Shown piece after piece: positions 7,950 through 15,800 of a stretch of 18,041 bases of DNA. Origin of the DNA: Legionellales bacterium UBA4759 (GTDB lineage: Bacteria > Pseudomonadota > Gammaproteobacteria > Legionellales > Legionellaceae); NCBI GenBank assembly GCA_002403515.1, contig DHHZ01000093.1, positions 10,516 through 28,556 of the forward strand. Reading direction: 5' to 3'. A program made the position numbers and the translations under genes. Below the pieces are notes generated by a model that saw nothing but the letters and a program-made list of their open reading frames with translations, did not search any database and was not told the DNA's origin. Each line of letters starts with the position of its first letter. The first letter of the stretch is position 1.

Positions 7950-9199
7950 TCTCCTTCTGGTGTTTCTGTTTCTTTAGTTTTGAAAATTTGAATGCCGGCT
8001 ATACTTGCACCAATTGCAAAAAGTAACCATGCCAGAGCATAAAAGTTTTGACCGTGGAAAAGATGATTTGCCAACTCAATCCCAACCGATTGAATCAACA
8101 TGATGAATAAAGAGATTAAAGCAGCTGTGGCACCTTTGGGTACGGTTGATAAGCAATACAGACGGCGATAAAAAGGAGAACTTGCAGTTGCATAACCAAA
8201 GAAATAGCCGATAAATCCTGGAATAAATGCGTAGTATGTTGGTCCAAAAATATGCACCAATAACGCACTCAACATCAAGTTGAAAATGACGGTATAAATT
8301 CCTTTTTGCATTAATTGTTGCAAATTGAATTTAACAACCCATTTTTGCAGTAAGGTATTGGCGAAAATAAATGCAGAAAACATGGGGATTTGCCAAAGAC
8401 TGTATTCATATAAACTATGACTATTCTCATGAGAAATGATCATCACCGGGCTTAATGCAATCCAAATCATGCAAGGAACACCCATTAAGCCATAAGTGCA
8501 CAAGGTTTTCATGAAAGCAGGTGAGCTTAATAATGTCGCATAATTGTGCATGATTTTTTTAAAATTCAGAGGTTGGGGGGCAATATGATGACCTTCAGTT
8601 GTGGTTTGTCCTACTGATTCAGGCATGTATTTCCATAATCCCCATAGTGAAATGACTGTTAAAACTGCAACGATTTCAAAGATTTCTCGCCATGTGGCGT
8701 GCAAAACTATAAAAGAACCAACCAATGGTCCCAAAAGTGGCGATATAATAGAAATACTGGCCATTAAAGCGGTGAGTTTCACTGCATCTGTATCATTGAA
8801 TATTTCTTGCAAAGTCGCATAGCCAATCGTACTGATAAAGCATACGCCCATACCTTGAAAAATACGTTCTAATAAGAATTGATGCATCTTTTGTGATATC
8901 GCTAATAAAATAGTGCTTATTAAAAATAATATGACACCACTTATCATCACTTTGCGACGTCCGTAAGCATCAGACAATGGACCGATGATAAATTGTAAGC
9001 ATGCGCCACCAACCATAAAACAAGTAACCGCGCTGGCAATATTAGCAGGAGATGCATGAAATTCTCTGATGACTTGATACATACCTGGTAAGATCATGTC
9101 GTTGGAGATATAGGTTAAAAATTCATACATGACTAAGAATAAAGCAAATAAAATGCCTTGTTTTTGACTAATATTGATTAAGGGCTTGACATGTCGCAT
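7940..9199 (-). CDS. mdfA: MdfA-type MFS multidrug/cation exporter
   Basis: MdfA is a 12-helix inner-membrane proton antiporter that exports lipophilic cations and neutral drugs. The 419-residue product is hydrophobic throughout and collinear with E. coli MdfA (410 residues). Helix 1 carries YEFLTYISNDMILPGM, in which Glu26 and Asp34, the substrate- and proton-linked acidic residues of MdfA, sit at the same positions. The MFS motif between helices 2 and 3 reads GPLSDAYGRRKVM, and LLERIFQG keeps the helix-4 arginine. ITALMA-like KLTALMASISIISPLLGPLVG matches the MdfA helix-5 antiporter motif. The second half keeps YEYSLWQIPMFSAFI. Its ATG has no strong Shine-Dalgarno site. It lies 76 nt downstream of bepA on the same strand with no terminator seen between them, so they may be cotranscribed. 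The actual substrate is unknown; family assignment is firm and the symbol is by similarity. Confidence 0.88.
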   Translation of the reverse strand: MRHVKPLINISQKQGILFALFLVMYEFLTYISNDMILPGMYQVIREFHASPANIASAVTCFMVGGACLQFIIGPLSDAYGRRKVMISGVILFLISTILLAISQKMHQFLLERIFQGMGVCFISTIGYATLQEIFNDTDAVKLTALMASISIISPLLGPLVGSFIVLHATWREIFEIVAVLTVISLWGLWKYMPESVGQTTTEGHHIAPQPLNFKKIMHNYATLLSSPAFMKTLCTYGLMGVPCMIWIALSPVMIISHENSHSLYEYSLWQIPMFSAFIFANTLLQKWVVKFNLQQLMQKGIYTVIFNLMLSALLVHIFGPTYYAFIPGFIGYFFGYATASSPFYRRLYCLSTVPKGATAALISLFIMLIQSVGIELANHLFHGQNFYALAWLLFAIGASIAGIQIFKTKETETPEGEAA

Positions 9200-9275
9200 G
9201 AAAAAAATCCAGTTAAATAGTAAAAAAATACAACAATTTGGAAGGTTACTATAAATGACAGGCTTTATGCAAGAA

Positions 9276-10643
9276 TTATTCTTCTATTTCTTGAATTTTT
9301 GCAGAAATTCTCAGGTCCATGTATGAGTTCGGTTTAGCGTACTTCTTCGCAACTTTGAGTTGAGCAAGCGCTGCTTTTGTCTCACCTTGTATCAGACGAC
9401 AATTGGCTTCCGTAAAATAAGCTTGTGCAGTCATGTGCATTTGCGCTTGAGCTCTGGCAAGTTTAAAACAAATATTGACGTCATTTTTAAATTGACGGTG
9501 TGCTTTAAGTAAAACTGAAAGGTTCTTTTTGGGATTATCAGATTCCAAAAACTCACTGTATTGATCTAATACCGCGGTATTATTGGGAGAGATATCATAA
9601 AATTGTTGGTATATACGGTTAGCGTCTTCTTTACGACCTTTGGCTTCGTAGGATTGTGCGAGTGCTAAATTAATGAATGGGTCTCGACTTAAGTCACCTT
9701 GAGCCAAGGATTCCAAAATGCGAATACTTTTATCATCTTGATGAATGTCTTGGTAATTTAAGGCCTCACCATAACGGCAAGCATAATTGGGTGAGTATTT
9801 TGTGCATTGCTTGGCGTAATATTCAAATAATTCTTGTGTATTATGGGGTACCTCATGTCGAATTAATTCTTTAAAAAGAAAATATTGTGGGGTTGAAGGG
9901 ATGCTGTGACGTGATTTTAATTGAGCTATTCGGTTATCTGCCTCCGCGATACGATCTTCATCCAAGGGGTGAGTTCGTAAAATAGCAGGAATGTTAGCGG
10001 TGTAATAGTAGCGCATATTCATTTGCATTTTTTTAAAAAAGCTTGGCATGCCTTCGGGATCATAATTTGCTTTGGTCAGGATATCCATACCAATGCTATC
10101 GGCTTCTTTTTCATTAGAACGAATAAAACTAATCGTGTCTTTTTGAAAGCTGTCCATGGTACCAAGCATTGCACCAGTCCCTAAGGTTGGATTAATGACA
10201 CCTAAAGCAATTGCAGCGAGCATTCCGGCGAGTTTGGGAATTTGCATTTGTTTTTGATGCTCTATCATGCGATAAAGGTGATGAAGACGAACGTGGGCCA
10301 TCTCGTGAGCCATAACCGCAGCGAGCTCACTTTCGTTTTGCGAGGCAAGAATCAGTTCAGTATTTACCCCAATATAACCGCCAGGTCCGGCAAAAGCGTT
10401 GATTTCGTTAGATTTAACAATAAAAAAGTAAGGTTTTTGCATTTGACCATGCCGTGCTAAACGAGTTGCAATTTTATTAATATACCGTTCAGCAAGTGGT
10501 GTTCTTAATACTTGGGGAGATTGATTGATTTCTTTTTTAAATTGAACCTCAAGTTCATCGAGTTCTTTATTAGAATATGCTGAGAATCCAAAACAAGTTG
10601 AATGGATAAGTAATAATAGACTTAAAATTCTTTTGAATTTCAT
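9276..10643 (-). CDS. bepA: periplasmic M48 metalloprotease/chaperone with TPR repeats, BepA-like
   Basis: BepA (YfgC) helps LptD and other outer-membrane proteins assemble and degrades those that stall. The 455-residue product has a signal peptide (cleavage near residue 19-22). Its M48 protease domain shows HEMAH at 113-117, followed by VRLHH, with the third zinc ligand in NEKEAD (Glu180). RTHPLDEDR around His225 corresponds to the histidine that controls activity in E. coli BepA. From about residue 255 to the end is an alpha-helical region with TPR-like units, for example YGEALNYQDIHQDDKSIRILESLAQG and the GRKEDANRIYQQFYDISPNN repeat. Length and layout agree with BepA. The gene is divergent from ribD and precedes the mdfA-like gene on the same strand. 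The ribosome site is weak. No residue of the active site appears lost. Confidence 0.9.
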   Translation of the reverse strand: MKFKRILSLLLLIHSTCFGFSAYSNKELDELEVQFKKEINQSPQVLRTPLAERYINKIATRLARHGQMQKPYFFIVKSNEINAFAGPGGYIGVNTELILASQNESELAAVMAHEMAHVRLHHLYRMIEHQKQMQIPKLAGMLAAIALGVINPTLGTGAMLGTMDSFQKDTISFIRSNEKEADSIGMDILTKANYDPEGMPSFFKKMQMNMRYYYTANIPAILRTHPLDEDRIAEADNRIAQLKSRHSIPSTPQYFLFKELIRHEVPHNTQELFEYYAKQCTKYSPNYACRYGEALNYQDIHQDDKSIRILESLAQGDLSRDPFINLALAQSYEAKGRKEDANRIYQQFYDISPNNTAVLDQYSEFLESDNPKKNLSVLLKAHRQFKNDVNICFKLARAQAQMHMTAQAYFTEANCRLIQGETKAALAQLKVAKKYAKPNSYMDLRISAKIQEIEE

Positions 10644-10677
10644 GGTAAAATTTTCACACTTGGTTTGGAACTATTCA

Positions 10678-10706
10678 ATTATGACATAGACTACTAAAAA
10701 TTTGAA
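10678..10706 (-). promoter_or_regulatory. possible sigma-70 promoter of bepA
   Basis: On the minus strand TTCAAA (10706-10701) and CATAAT (10683-10678) are separated by 17 nt, with the -10 ending 34 nt before the bepA ATG. Matches are 4/6 and 5/6. It is tentative because the intergenic region is very AT-rich. Confidence 0.35.
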
Positions 10707-10729
10707 TAATTTGTTATCATTATTATGAA
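10702..10729 (+). promoter_or_regulatory. possible sigma-70 promoter of the rib-pyrG-kdsA gene run
   Basis: TTGAAT (10702-10707) and TATGAA (10724-10729) are 16 nt apart, 37 nt before the ribD start. The matches are partial. The 123-nt intergenic region shows none of the conserved sequence blocks of an FMN riboswitch and has little GC for a stable fold. Confidence 0.3.
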
Positions 10730-10736
10730 TTTGTTA
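10708..10736 (+). repeat. 9-bp direct repeat AATTTGTTA, 20-bp period
   Basis: AATTTGTTA occurs at 10708-10716 and 10728-10736, so the copies lie two helical turns apart on the same face of the DNA. They sit between the divergent bepA and ribD starts and overlap the putative promoters. This could be a regulator site, or chance in AT-rich sequence. Confidence 0.4.
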
Positions 10737-10766
10737 CATATTTTATTTATTTGGGAATAGCTTATT

Positions 10767-11819
10767 TTGCACGAACAACTTTATTTATTGCAAGCTTTGG
10801 AAGAAGCAAAGAAGGGCCGAGGGTTTTGTTCACCAAATCCTGCCGTTGGTGCTGTTGCTGTTCAAAATAACCAAATTATTGCACGCGGTTACCATTTTGG
10901 CGCAGGTCGCCCTCATGCAGAAATCGAATGCATGTCGCAATTTCCAAAAAATACGCCGGATGTGACCTTGTACGTCACTTTGGAGCCCTGTAATCATTTT
11001 GGTCGAACCCCGCCTTGTGTGAATGCAATTATTGAACATGGCATAGCCAAAGTAGTATATGGAATTCTCGACCCCAATGATGTCGTTCGTGCATTATGTT
11101 CCGATGAAATCCTTGCAAAGTATCATATTCAATCTGAATGTGTACAAGTTCCTGAAATTCAAGAATTCTACAAAAGCTATTTGCATTGGAATTTGCATAA
11201 GAAACCTTGGGTGAGTGTCAAATGGGCACAAACCTTAGATGCAAAAAATGGTTTAAAAAGTGATAAATTACATTTTACCAATCAAATGCTGCATGAGTTT
11301 ACGCATATTAATCGAAAAAATTCAGACATCTTGTTATCGACAGCACAAACCATTTTAGAGGACAATGCCCAATTTACCGCAAGATTTTCTGATGTCATTT
11401 ATCCCAAGCCATTGGCCATTGTTGATAGAACATTAAGGTTAACTGGACAAGAACAGTGTTTTGATATCTATCGGCCTACGTATATTTTTCATCATGAATC
11501 ATTGACTCCTTTGTTTATAAAAGAGAATGTGACCTTCATTCCCTTAAAAATTACTGACAAACAAGTGGATATGAGTCAGGTTTTTGCGATAATTGCCCAA
11601 TTGGGATTTCATGATGTTTGGGTTGAGGCTGGGGCTAAAATGACAAGTCATTTGCATGCAAAAGGTTTGGTGAACACTTCACATATTTATATTGCGCCTT
11701 ATATTTTTGGAAGTAAGGGGCAGGATGCTTATGATGGTGAGTTAAGTTTTTCTCAAGTACCTCAAGATATCCAATGGATTCCTATGGGGAATAATGTTAG
11801 AGCTTTAGTGAATTGGTAG
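10767..11819 (+). CDS. ribD: bifunctional riboflavin deaminase/reductase RibD
   Basis: RibD carries out the second and third steps from GTP: deamination of the pyrimidine intermediate and then NADPH-dependent reduction of its ribose. The 350-residue product (E. coli about 367) starts with a deaminase domain (about 1-145). This has SPNPAVGAV at 22-30 and the zinc site HAE at 50-52 plus PCNHFGRTPPC at 74-84 (Cys75, Cys84). The reductase domain (about 146-350) is recognisable from VSVKWAQTLDAKNG, ILEDNAQFTARF, VEAGAKM and IYIAPYIFGS. It departs from consensus at usual glycines and prolines (SLDGR-type becomes TLDAKN, EAGPTL-type becomes EAGAKM), and the DPNP...GI segment after the deaminase is also altered. 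The TTG start at 10767 is chosen because it gives the family's normal N-terminus; GGGA lies 10 nt upstream. First gene of the riboflavin run; its stop overlaps the ribosome site of ribE. Confidence 0.92.
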   Translation: MHEQLYLLQALEEAKKGRGFCSPNPAVGAVAVQNNQIIARGYHFGAGRPHAEIECMSQFPKNTPDVTLYVTLEPCNHFGRTPPCVNAIIEHGIAKVVYGILDPNDVVRALCSDEILAKYHIQSECVQVPEIQEFYKSYLHWNLHKKPWVSVKWAQTLDAKNGLKSDKLHFTNQMLHEFTHINRKNSDILLSTAQTILEDNAQFTARFSDVIYPKPLAIVDRTLRLTGQEQCFDIYRPTYIFHHESLTPLFIKENVTFIPLKITDKQVDMSQVFAIIAQLGFHDVWVEAGAKMTSHLHAKGLVNTSHIYIAPYIFGSKGQDAYDGELSFSQVPQDIQWIPMGNNVRALVNW

Positions 11820-11827
11820 AGGCGCAT

Positions 11828-12454
11828 ATGTTTACTGGATTGGTTGATGGAATTGGAGAAGTATTGGAGTTTAGGATGACTTCAGAACATGCTCATTTAT
11901 CATTAAAATTACCCTATGCAGCGGTGCAAGCAGGGGAAAGTATTGCGGTTAATGGTGTTTGTTTAACGGCATTAACTGATTCAAAATATCAGGCAAGTTT
12001 TGATATTTCTTCTGAAACATTGGCCGTGACCAATTTGGTTTCTTTGCAAAAAGGAATGGAAGTCAATTGTGAACGTGCGGTACTTGCGCATACTCGGATG
12101 GGTGGCCATGTGGTGACTGGTCATGTTGATACAAAAGCTTCGGTTATTTCTTTGGAATCATCTGACGATTATGTTAAACTATGTGTTGGTCATTTTTCTA
12201 AACAAGAAAGTTTATATATAATTAAAAAAGGCTGCGTTGCTTTGGATGGTGTTAGTTTAACCATCAATCGTTTTGTCGATGGTGTGATTGAATTGATGTT
12301 GGTTCCTCACACTTTACAAAACACCCATTTTTTGGATTTGAAGGTTGGCCAAATTTTAAACGTTGAATTTGATTATATGACCCGAACAATTGCGCATCAA
12401 TTGCAATTGATGTTGGCTGATTCTGATTTTAAAAAAACTGTGATGCAAGATTAA
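11828..12454 (+). CDS. ribE: riboflavin synthase alpha chain
   Basis: This cytosolic enzyme makes riboflavin from two molecules of 6,7-dimethyl-8-ribityllumazine. The 208-residue product has the diagnostic N-terminus MFTGLVDGIG and two lumazine-binding repeats. The first repeat has VNGVCLT (41-47) and ends with the family hallmark MGGHVVTGHVD (91-101). The second has KKGCVALDGVSLTIN (about 138-152) and IPHT-like LVPHT. The ATG at 11828 is chosen because AGAGG (11818-11822) lies 5 nt before it and the protein starts exactly as the family does; an in-frame TTG at 11813 would add five residues that relatives lack. The ribosome site overlaps the ribD stop codon, suggesting coupling. The gene is called ribC in some species and ribE in others. 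Confidence 0.95.
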   Translation: MFTGLVDGIGEVLEFRMTSEHAHLSLKLPYAAVQAGESIAVNGVCLTALTDSKYQASFDISSETLAVTNLVSLQKGMEVNCERAVLAHTRMGGHVVTGHVDTKASVISLESSDDYVKLCVGHFSKQESLYIIKKGCVALDGVSLTINRFVDGVIELMLVPHTLQNTHFLDLKVGQILNVEFDYMTRTIAHQLQLMLADSDFKKTVMQD

Positions 12455-12466
12455 CGAGGAATATGC

Positions 12467-13684
12467 ATGTTGAATTTTAAGAATACCGTTGAAAATGCTT
12501 TAAATGTTCTGAAAGCTGGCGGTATGGTCGTTTTGGTTGATGATGAACACCGAGAAAATGAAGGCGATTTGGTCATTGCTGCTCAATTCATTACACCAGA
12601 AGCGATTAATTTCATGGCAAAATACGGCAGGGGCCTTATCTGCTTGCCAATGTCGAAAGAAAAAATCGATAAACTCAATTTGCCCATGATGACCCCTCAT
12701 AATCGCTCGCCTTATCAAACGGCATTCACCGTTTCCATTGAGGCTGCAAGAGGTGTCGAAACTGGTATTTCAGCAGTTGATCGCGCTCATACTATTAAAA
12801 CTGCTATTCAAGACAATGTTCAAGTTACAGATATTATCTCTCCAGGACATATCTTCCCATTGAGAGCTAAAAAAAAAGGTGTCTTAGAACGTCGCGGTCA
12901 AACAGAGGGCAGTATTGATTTAATGAAGCTTGCAGGATTATCGCCTGCCTCAGTCATTTGTGAAATCATGAATGATGATGGTAGTATGAGTCGCCGTACA
13001 CAATTAGAAGCTTTTGCCAAAAAGCATTCATTACCGATCTTAACGATTCAAGATATTTTTAATTATCGAGTCCAAAATGAAGTATTGGTCAAGGAAGAAA
13101 TAGCTGCTCGAATACCCATGGATGGTTTAAGTGATTTTAAAATGATTTTATTTAAAAATGATTTTGATGAATTAGAACATTTTGTTTTGCACAAACCCTT
13201 AAAAAACCCCAAGAGCCCCCCTTTGGTTCGGATTCATTCAGAATGTGTAACCGGTGATTTATTAAGTTCTTTAAAATGTGATTGTGGTCCTCAACTTCAT
13301 CAATCTTTAAGTATGATCAACGAAGAAGGTGGGTTTTTAATTTATTTAAGACAAGAAGGTAGAGGCATTGGTTTAGCCAACAAATTAAAAGCCTATGCTC
13401 TCCAAGACACAGGGCTTGATACTGTTGAAGCCAATATCAAGCTTGGATTACCAGTTGATAATCGTGAATATCATTTAGCCTATCAATTTTTAAAGTATTT
13501 TGGTTATAATACCATTCGATTGATGACCAACAATCCTTTAAAACTAAAAGCACTTGAATTTTTTGGATTAAAAATTGATGAACGTATCAGTTTGGTGATT
13601 CAACCAAGCCCTGAAAATAAGAAATATATTGATACTAAAATCAAAAAACTCGGCCATTTGATTCAAAAAGGCCAGACGGAGTAG
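12467..13684 (+). CDS. ribBA: bifunctional RibBA: DHBP synthase and GTP cyclohydrolase II
   Basis: RibBA feeds both branches of riboflavin synthesis: the RibB half turns ribulose 5-phosphate into 3,4-dihydroxy-2-butanone 4-phosphate, and the RibA half opens GTP. The product has 405 residues. The RibB domain (about 5-200) has DDEHRENEGDL (25-35), the GRGLICLPM stretch (54-62), SAVDRAHTI and SPGHIFPLRAKKKGVLERRGQTEG. The RibA domain (about 205-400) keeps the zinc cysteines 260, 271 and 273 (HSECVTGD...KCDCG), RQEGRGIGL (295-303), DTVEAN and TNNPLK. Both halves seem catalytically complete. This differs from some proteobacterial RibBA proteins in which the RibA half has lost its zinc site. Start at ATG 12467, with CGAGGA 6 nt upstream (an overlapping ATG at 12463 is out of frame). 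It lies 12 nt after ribE and 5 nt before ribH. Confidence 0.95.
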   Translation: MLNFKNTVENALNVLKAGGMVVLVDDEHRENEGDLVIAAQFITPEAINFMAKYGRGLICLPMSKEKIDKLNLPMMTPHNRSPYQTAFTVSIEAARGVETGISAVDRAHTIKTAIQDNVQVTDIISPGHIFPLRAKKKGVLERRGQTEGSIDLMKLAGLSPASVICEIMNDDGSMSRRTQLEAFAKKHSLPILTIQDIFNYRVQNEVLVKEEIAARIPMDGLSDFKMILFKNDFDELEHFVLHKPLKNPKSPPLVRIHSECVTGDLLSSLKCDCGPQLHQSLSMINEEGGFLIYLRQEGRGIGLANKLKAYALQDTGLDTVEANIKLGLPVDNREYHLAYQFLKYFGYNTIRLMTNNPLKLKALEFFGLKIDERISLVIQPSPENKKYIDTKIKKLGHLIQKGQTE

Positions 13685-13689
13685 ATTTC

Positions 13690-14160
13690 ATGAAATTAAT
13701 TAAAGCACAACAAGCTTTAGATATGAAAGCTTGTCGAATTGCTATTGTTGTAAGCTTATTTAATCAGTTCATTACTGGAAGATTAGAATCAGGCTGTATT
13801 AAACAGCTTTATAGCGGTGGTATTCAAAAAGATAATTTAACCGTCGTTGAAGTGCCTGGGGCCGTAGAGCTTCCTCTTGTCGCTCAAAAATTAGCCCAAT
13901 CTAAATCGTATGACGCGGTCATTATGTTAGGTTGCGTGATTCGTGGTGATACGGATCATTATGATTATGTATGTCAACAAGTAAGTTATGGATGTCAAAA
14001 GGTTGCTCTTGATTCAGGATTACCAATCATTTTTGGTGTATTAACAACCGATAATGAAGAACAAGCACTTGCCAGGGTAGGCGGTCAACATGGTCACAAA
14101 GGTGTTGATGCTGCAGATGCAGCGTTAGCAATGATTGAAATCATGAAGCAAATCCAATAG
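13690..14160 (+). CDS. ribH: 6,7-dimethyl-8-ribityllumazine synthase
   Basis: RibH condenses dihydroxybutanone phosphate (from RibB) with the ribitylamino-pyrimidine (from RibD after dephosphorylation) to give lumazine, the substrate of RibE. It usually assembles into pentamers or 60-mers. The 156-residue product has the normal length. It shows the substrate-binding SLFNQFITG (22-30), VPGAVELPL (55-63), the active-site GDTDHYDYV with His90, and the phosphate-binding RVGGQHGHKG with Arg129. The ATG follows GGAGT by a suitable spacing. In many gammaproteobacteria nusB follows ribH; here pyrG follows after 12 nt, and nusB is not in the window. Confidence 0.95.
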   Translation: MKLIKAQQALDMKACRIAIVVSLFNQFITGRLESGCIKQLYSGGIQKDNLTVVEVPGAVELPLVAQKLAQSKSYDAVIMLGCVIRGDTDHYDYVCQQVSYGCQKVALDSGLPIIFGVLTTDNEEQALARVGGQHGHKGVDAADAALAMIEIMKQIQ

Positions 14161-14172
14161 AAGGTGAGTGTA

Positions 14173-15786
14173 ATGACACAGTTTATTTTTATTACAGGTG
14201 GGGTTGTTTCTTCTTTAGGAAAGGGTATTGCCGCTGCTTCTTTAGGCGCAATTCTTGAAGCCCGAGGTTTAAAAGTTACTCTTATTAAATTAGATCCATA
14301 TATTAATGTTGATCCAGGCACCATGAGTCCATTTCAGCATGGTGAGGTGTATGTCACGCATGATGGCGCTGAAACAGACTTAGACTTAGGCCACTATGAA
14401 CGCTTCATTCGCACCACCATGACGCGCATGAATAATTTTACCTCTGGCCGTATTTACGAAAATGTCATTAAAAAAGAACGTCGTGGCGAGTATTTAGGCA
14501 GTACAGTACAAGTTATTCCGCATATTACCAATGAAATTAAGAAATGCATTAAGTTAGGCGCAGAAAATGTTGATGTCGCCTTGGTTGAAATTGGTGGTAC
14601 AGTCGGAGATATTGAATCCTTACCATTTTTGGAATCCATTCGTCAAATTCGTATGGAATTGGGCGCGAAAAATACTTTATTTGTGCATTTAACATTGGTG
14701 CCTTATATTGCTACATCTGGCGAAACCAAAACAAAACCTACGCAACATTCTGTAAAAGAATTGCGTTCGATTGGTATTCAACCAGATTTTTTAATTTGCC
14801 GCTCAGAACAAGCATTGAGTGAACATGATCGTGAAAAAATTGCTTTATTTAGCAATGTTGAGAAAAAAGCTGTCATCAGCTTACCAGATGCAAAAAGTAT
14901 TTATCAAATACCAATGATTCTTAAAGAAGAAGGTTTAGATGAAGCTGTGATTGAACGCCTAGGTATTCAAGTAAAACCTGCTGATTTATCCGATTGGCAA
15001 AAAGTGGTTGATGCACAATTTTCACCAAAAAAACATATCAAGATTGCAATTGTTGGTAAATATACTGAATTAAGCGATGCCTATAAATCCATTAACGAGT
15101 CTTTGTTACATGCAGGCATTGAAACCAAGACCAAAGTTGAGGTTATTTATTTAGATGCCGATAGAATTACAGATGAAGGCACCCAACTATTAAAAGATGC
15201 TCAAGGTATCTTAATCCCTGGTGGTTTTGGTCATCGTGGTATTGAAGGCAAAATTAAAGCCATTCAATTTGCTCGTGAGAATAATATTCCTTTCTTTGGT
15301 ATTTGTTTGGGTATGCAAACTGCAGTGATTGAATTTGCCAGAAATGTTGTTGGTTTGGTGGGCGCAAACTCTACAGAGTTTGATAAAGAGACACCATATC
15401 CTGTCATTGGCTTGATTCAGGAGTGGAAAAACTCTGAAGGAACCATCGAACAACGCAATGAAAATACTGATTTAGGTGGTACCATGCGTTTAGGTGCTTA
15501 CTATTGTGAAGTACAACCGAAAACCTTGGCTCATCAAATTTATCAAAAAGATAAAATAGTTGAACGTCATCGTCACCGTTATGAAGTTAATGAAAATTAT
15601 GTGGCTGATTTAGAAAAGCATGGTTTAGTAATTTCTGGACGTGCTGCAGATAGTACTTTGGTTGAAATGATAGAATTACCATCCCATCCATTCTATATTG
15701 CATGTCAATTCCACCCTGAGTTTTTATCTACGCCAAGAAATCCTCATCCCGTATTTGTTAATTTTGTGAAGGCGGCTTCAAAATAA
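14173..15786 (+). CDS. pyrG: CTP synthase
   Basis: CTP synthase makes CTP from UTP, ATP and glutamine-derived ammonia in the cytosol. The 537-residue product (E. coli 545) begins with the synthetase domain: FITGGVVSSLGKG (6-18), the LDPYINVDPGTMSPFQHGEVYV region and the ETDLDLGHYERF stretch. The class I glutaminase domain follows, with GICLGMQ holding the nucleophile Cys378, and the His514/Glu516 pair in FHPEF. The start is the ATG at 14173, preceded by AAGGTGAG (14161-14168). An in-frame GTG at 14164 would lie inside that ribosome site and is rejected. It lies 12 nt after ribH and 14 nt before kdsA. CTP is a substrate for activating KDO, so the pairing with kdsA makes biochemical sense and is common in this class. 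Confidence 0.97.
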   Translation: MTQFIFITGGVVSSLGKGIAAASLGAILEARGLKVTLIKLDPYINVDPGTMSPFQHGEVYVTHDGAETDLDLGHYERFIRTTMTRMNNFTSGRIYENVIKKERRGEYLGSTVQVIPHITNEIKKCIKLGAENVDVALVEIGGTVGDIESLPFLESIRQIRMELGAKNTLFVHLTLVPYIATSGETKTKPTQHSVKELRSIGIQPDFLICRSEQALSEHDREKIALFSNVEKKAVISLPDAKSIYQIPMILKEEGLDEAVIERLGIQVKPADLSDWQKVVDAQFSPKKHIKIAIVGKYTELSDAYKSINESLLHAGIETKTKVEVIYLDADRITDEGTQLLKDAQGILIPGGFGHRGIEGKIKAIQFARENNIPFFGICLGMQTAVIEFARNVVGLVGANSTEFDKETPYPVIGLIQEWKNSEGTIEQRNENTDLGGTMRLGAYYCEVQPKTLAHQIYQKDKIVERHRHRYEVNENYVADLEKHGLVISGRAADSTLVEMIELPSHPFYIACQFHPEFLSTPRNPHPVFVNFVKAASK

Positions 15787-15800
15787 ATAAGGAGTTTTTA

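Noticed and set aside
10644..10766. FMN riboswitch upstream of ribD
   Set aside because: The 123-nt gap is AT-rich and lacks the conserved blocks and paired stems of the RFN element.
14164..14172. GTG start for pyrG at 14164
   Set aside because: This GTG lies within the AAGGTGAG ribosome site; the ATG at 14173 gives the normal CTP synthase N-terminus.
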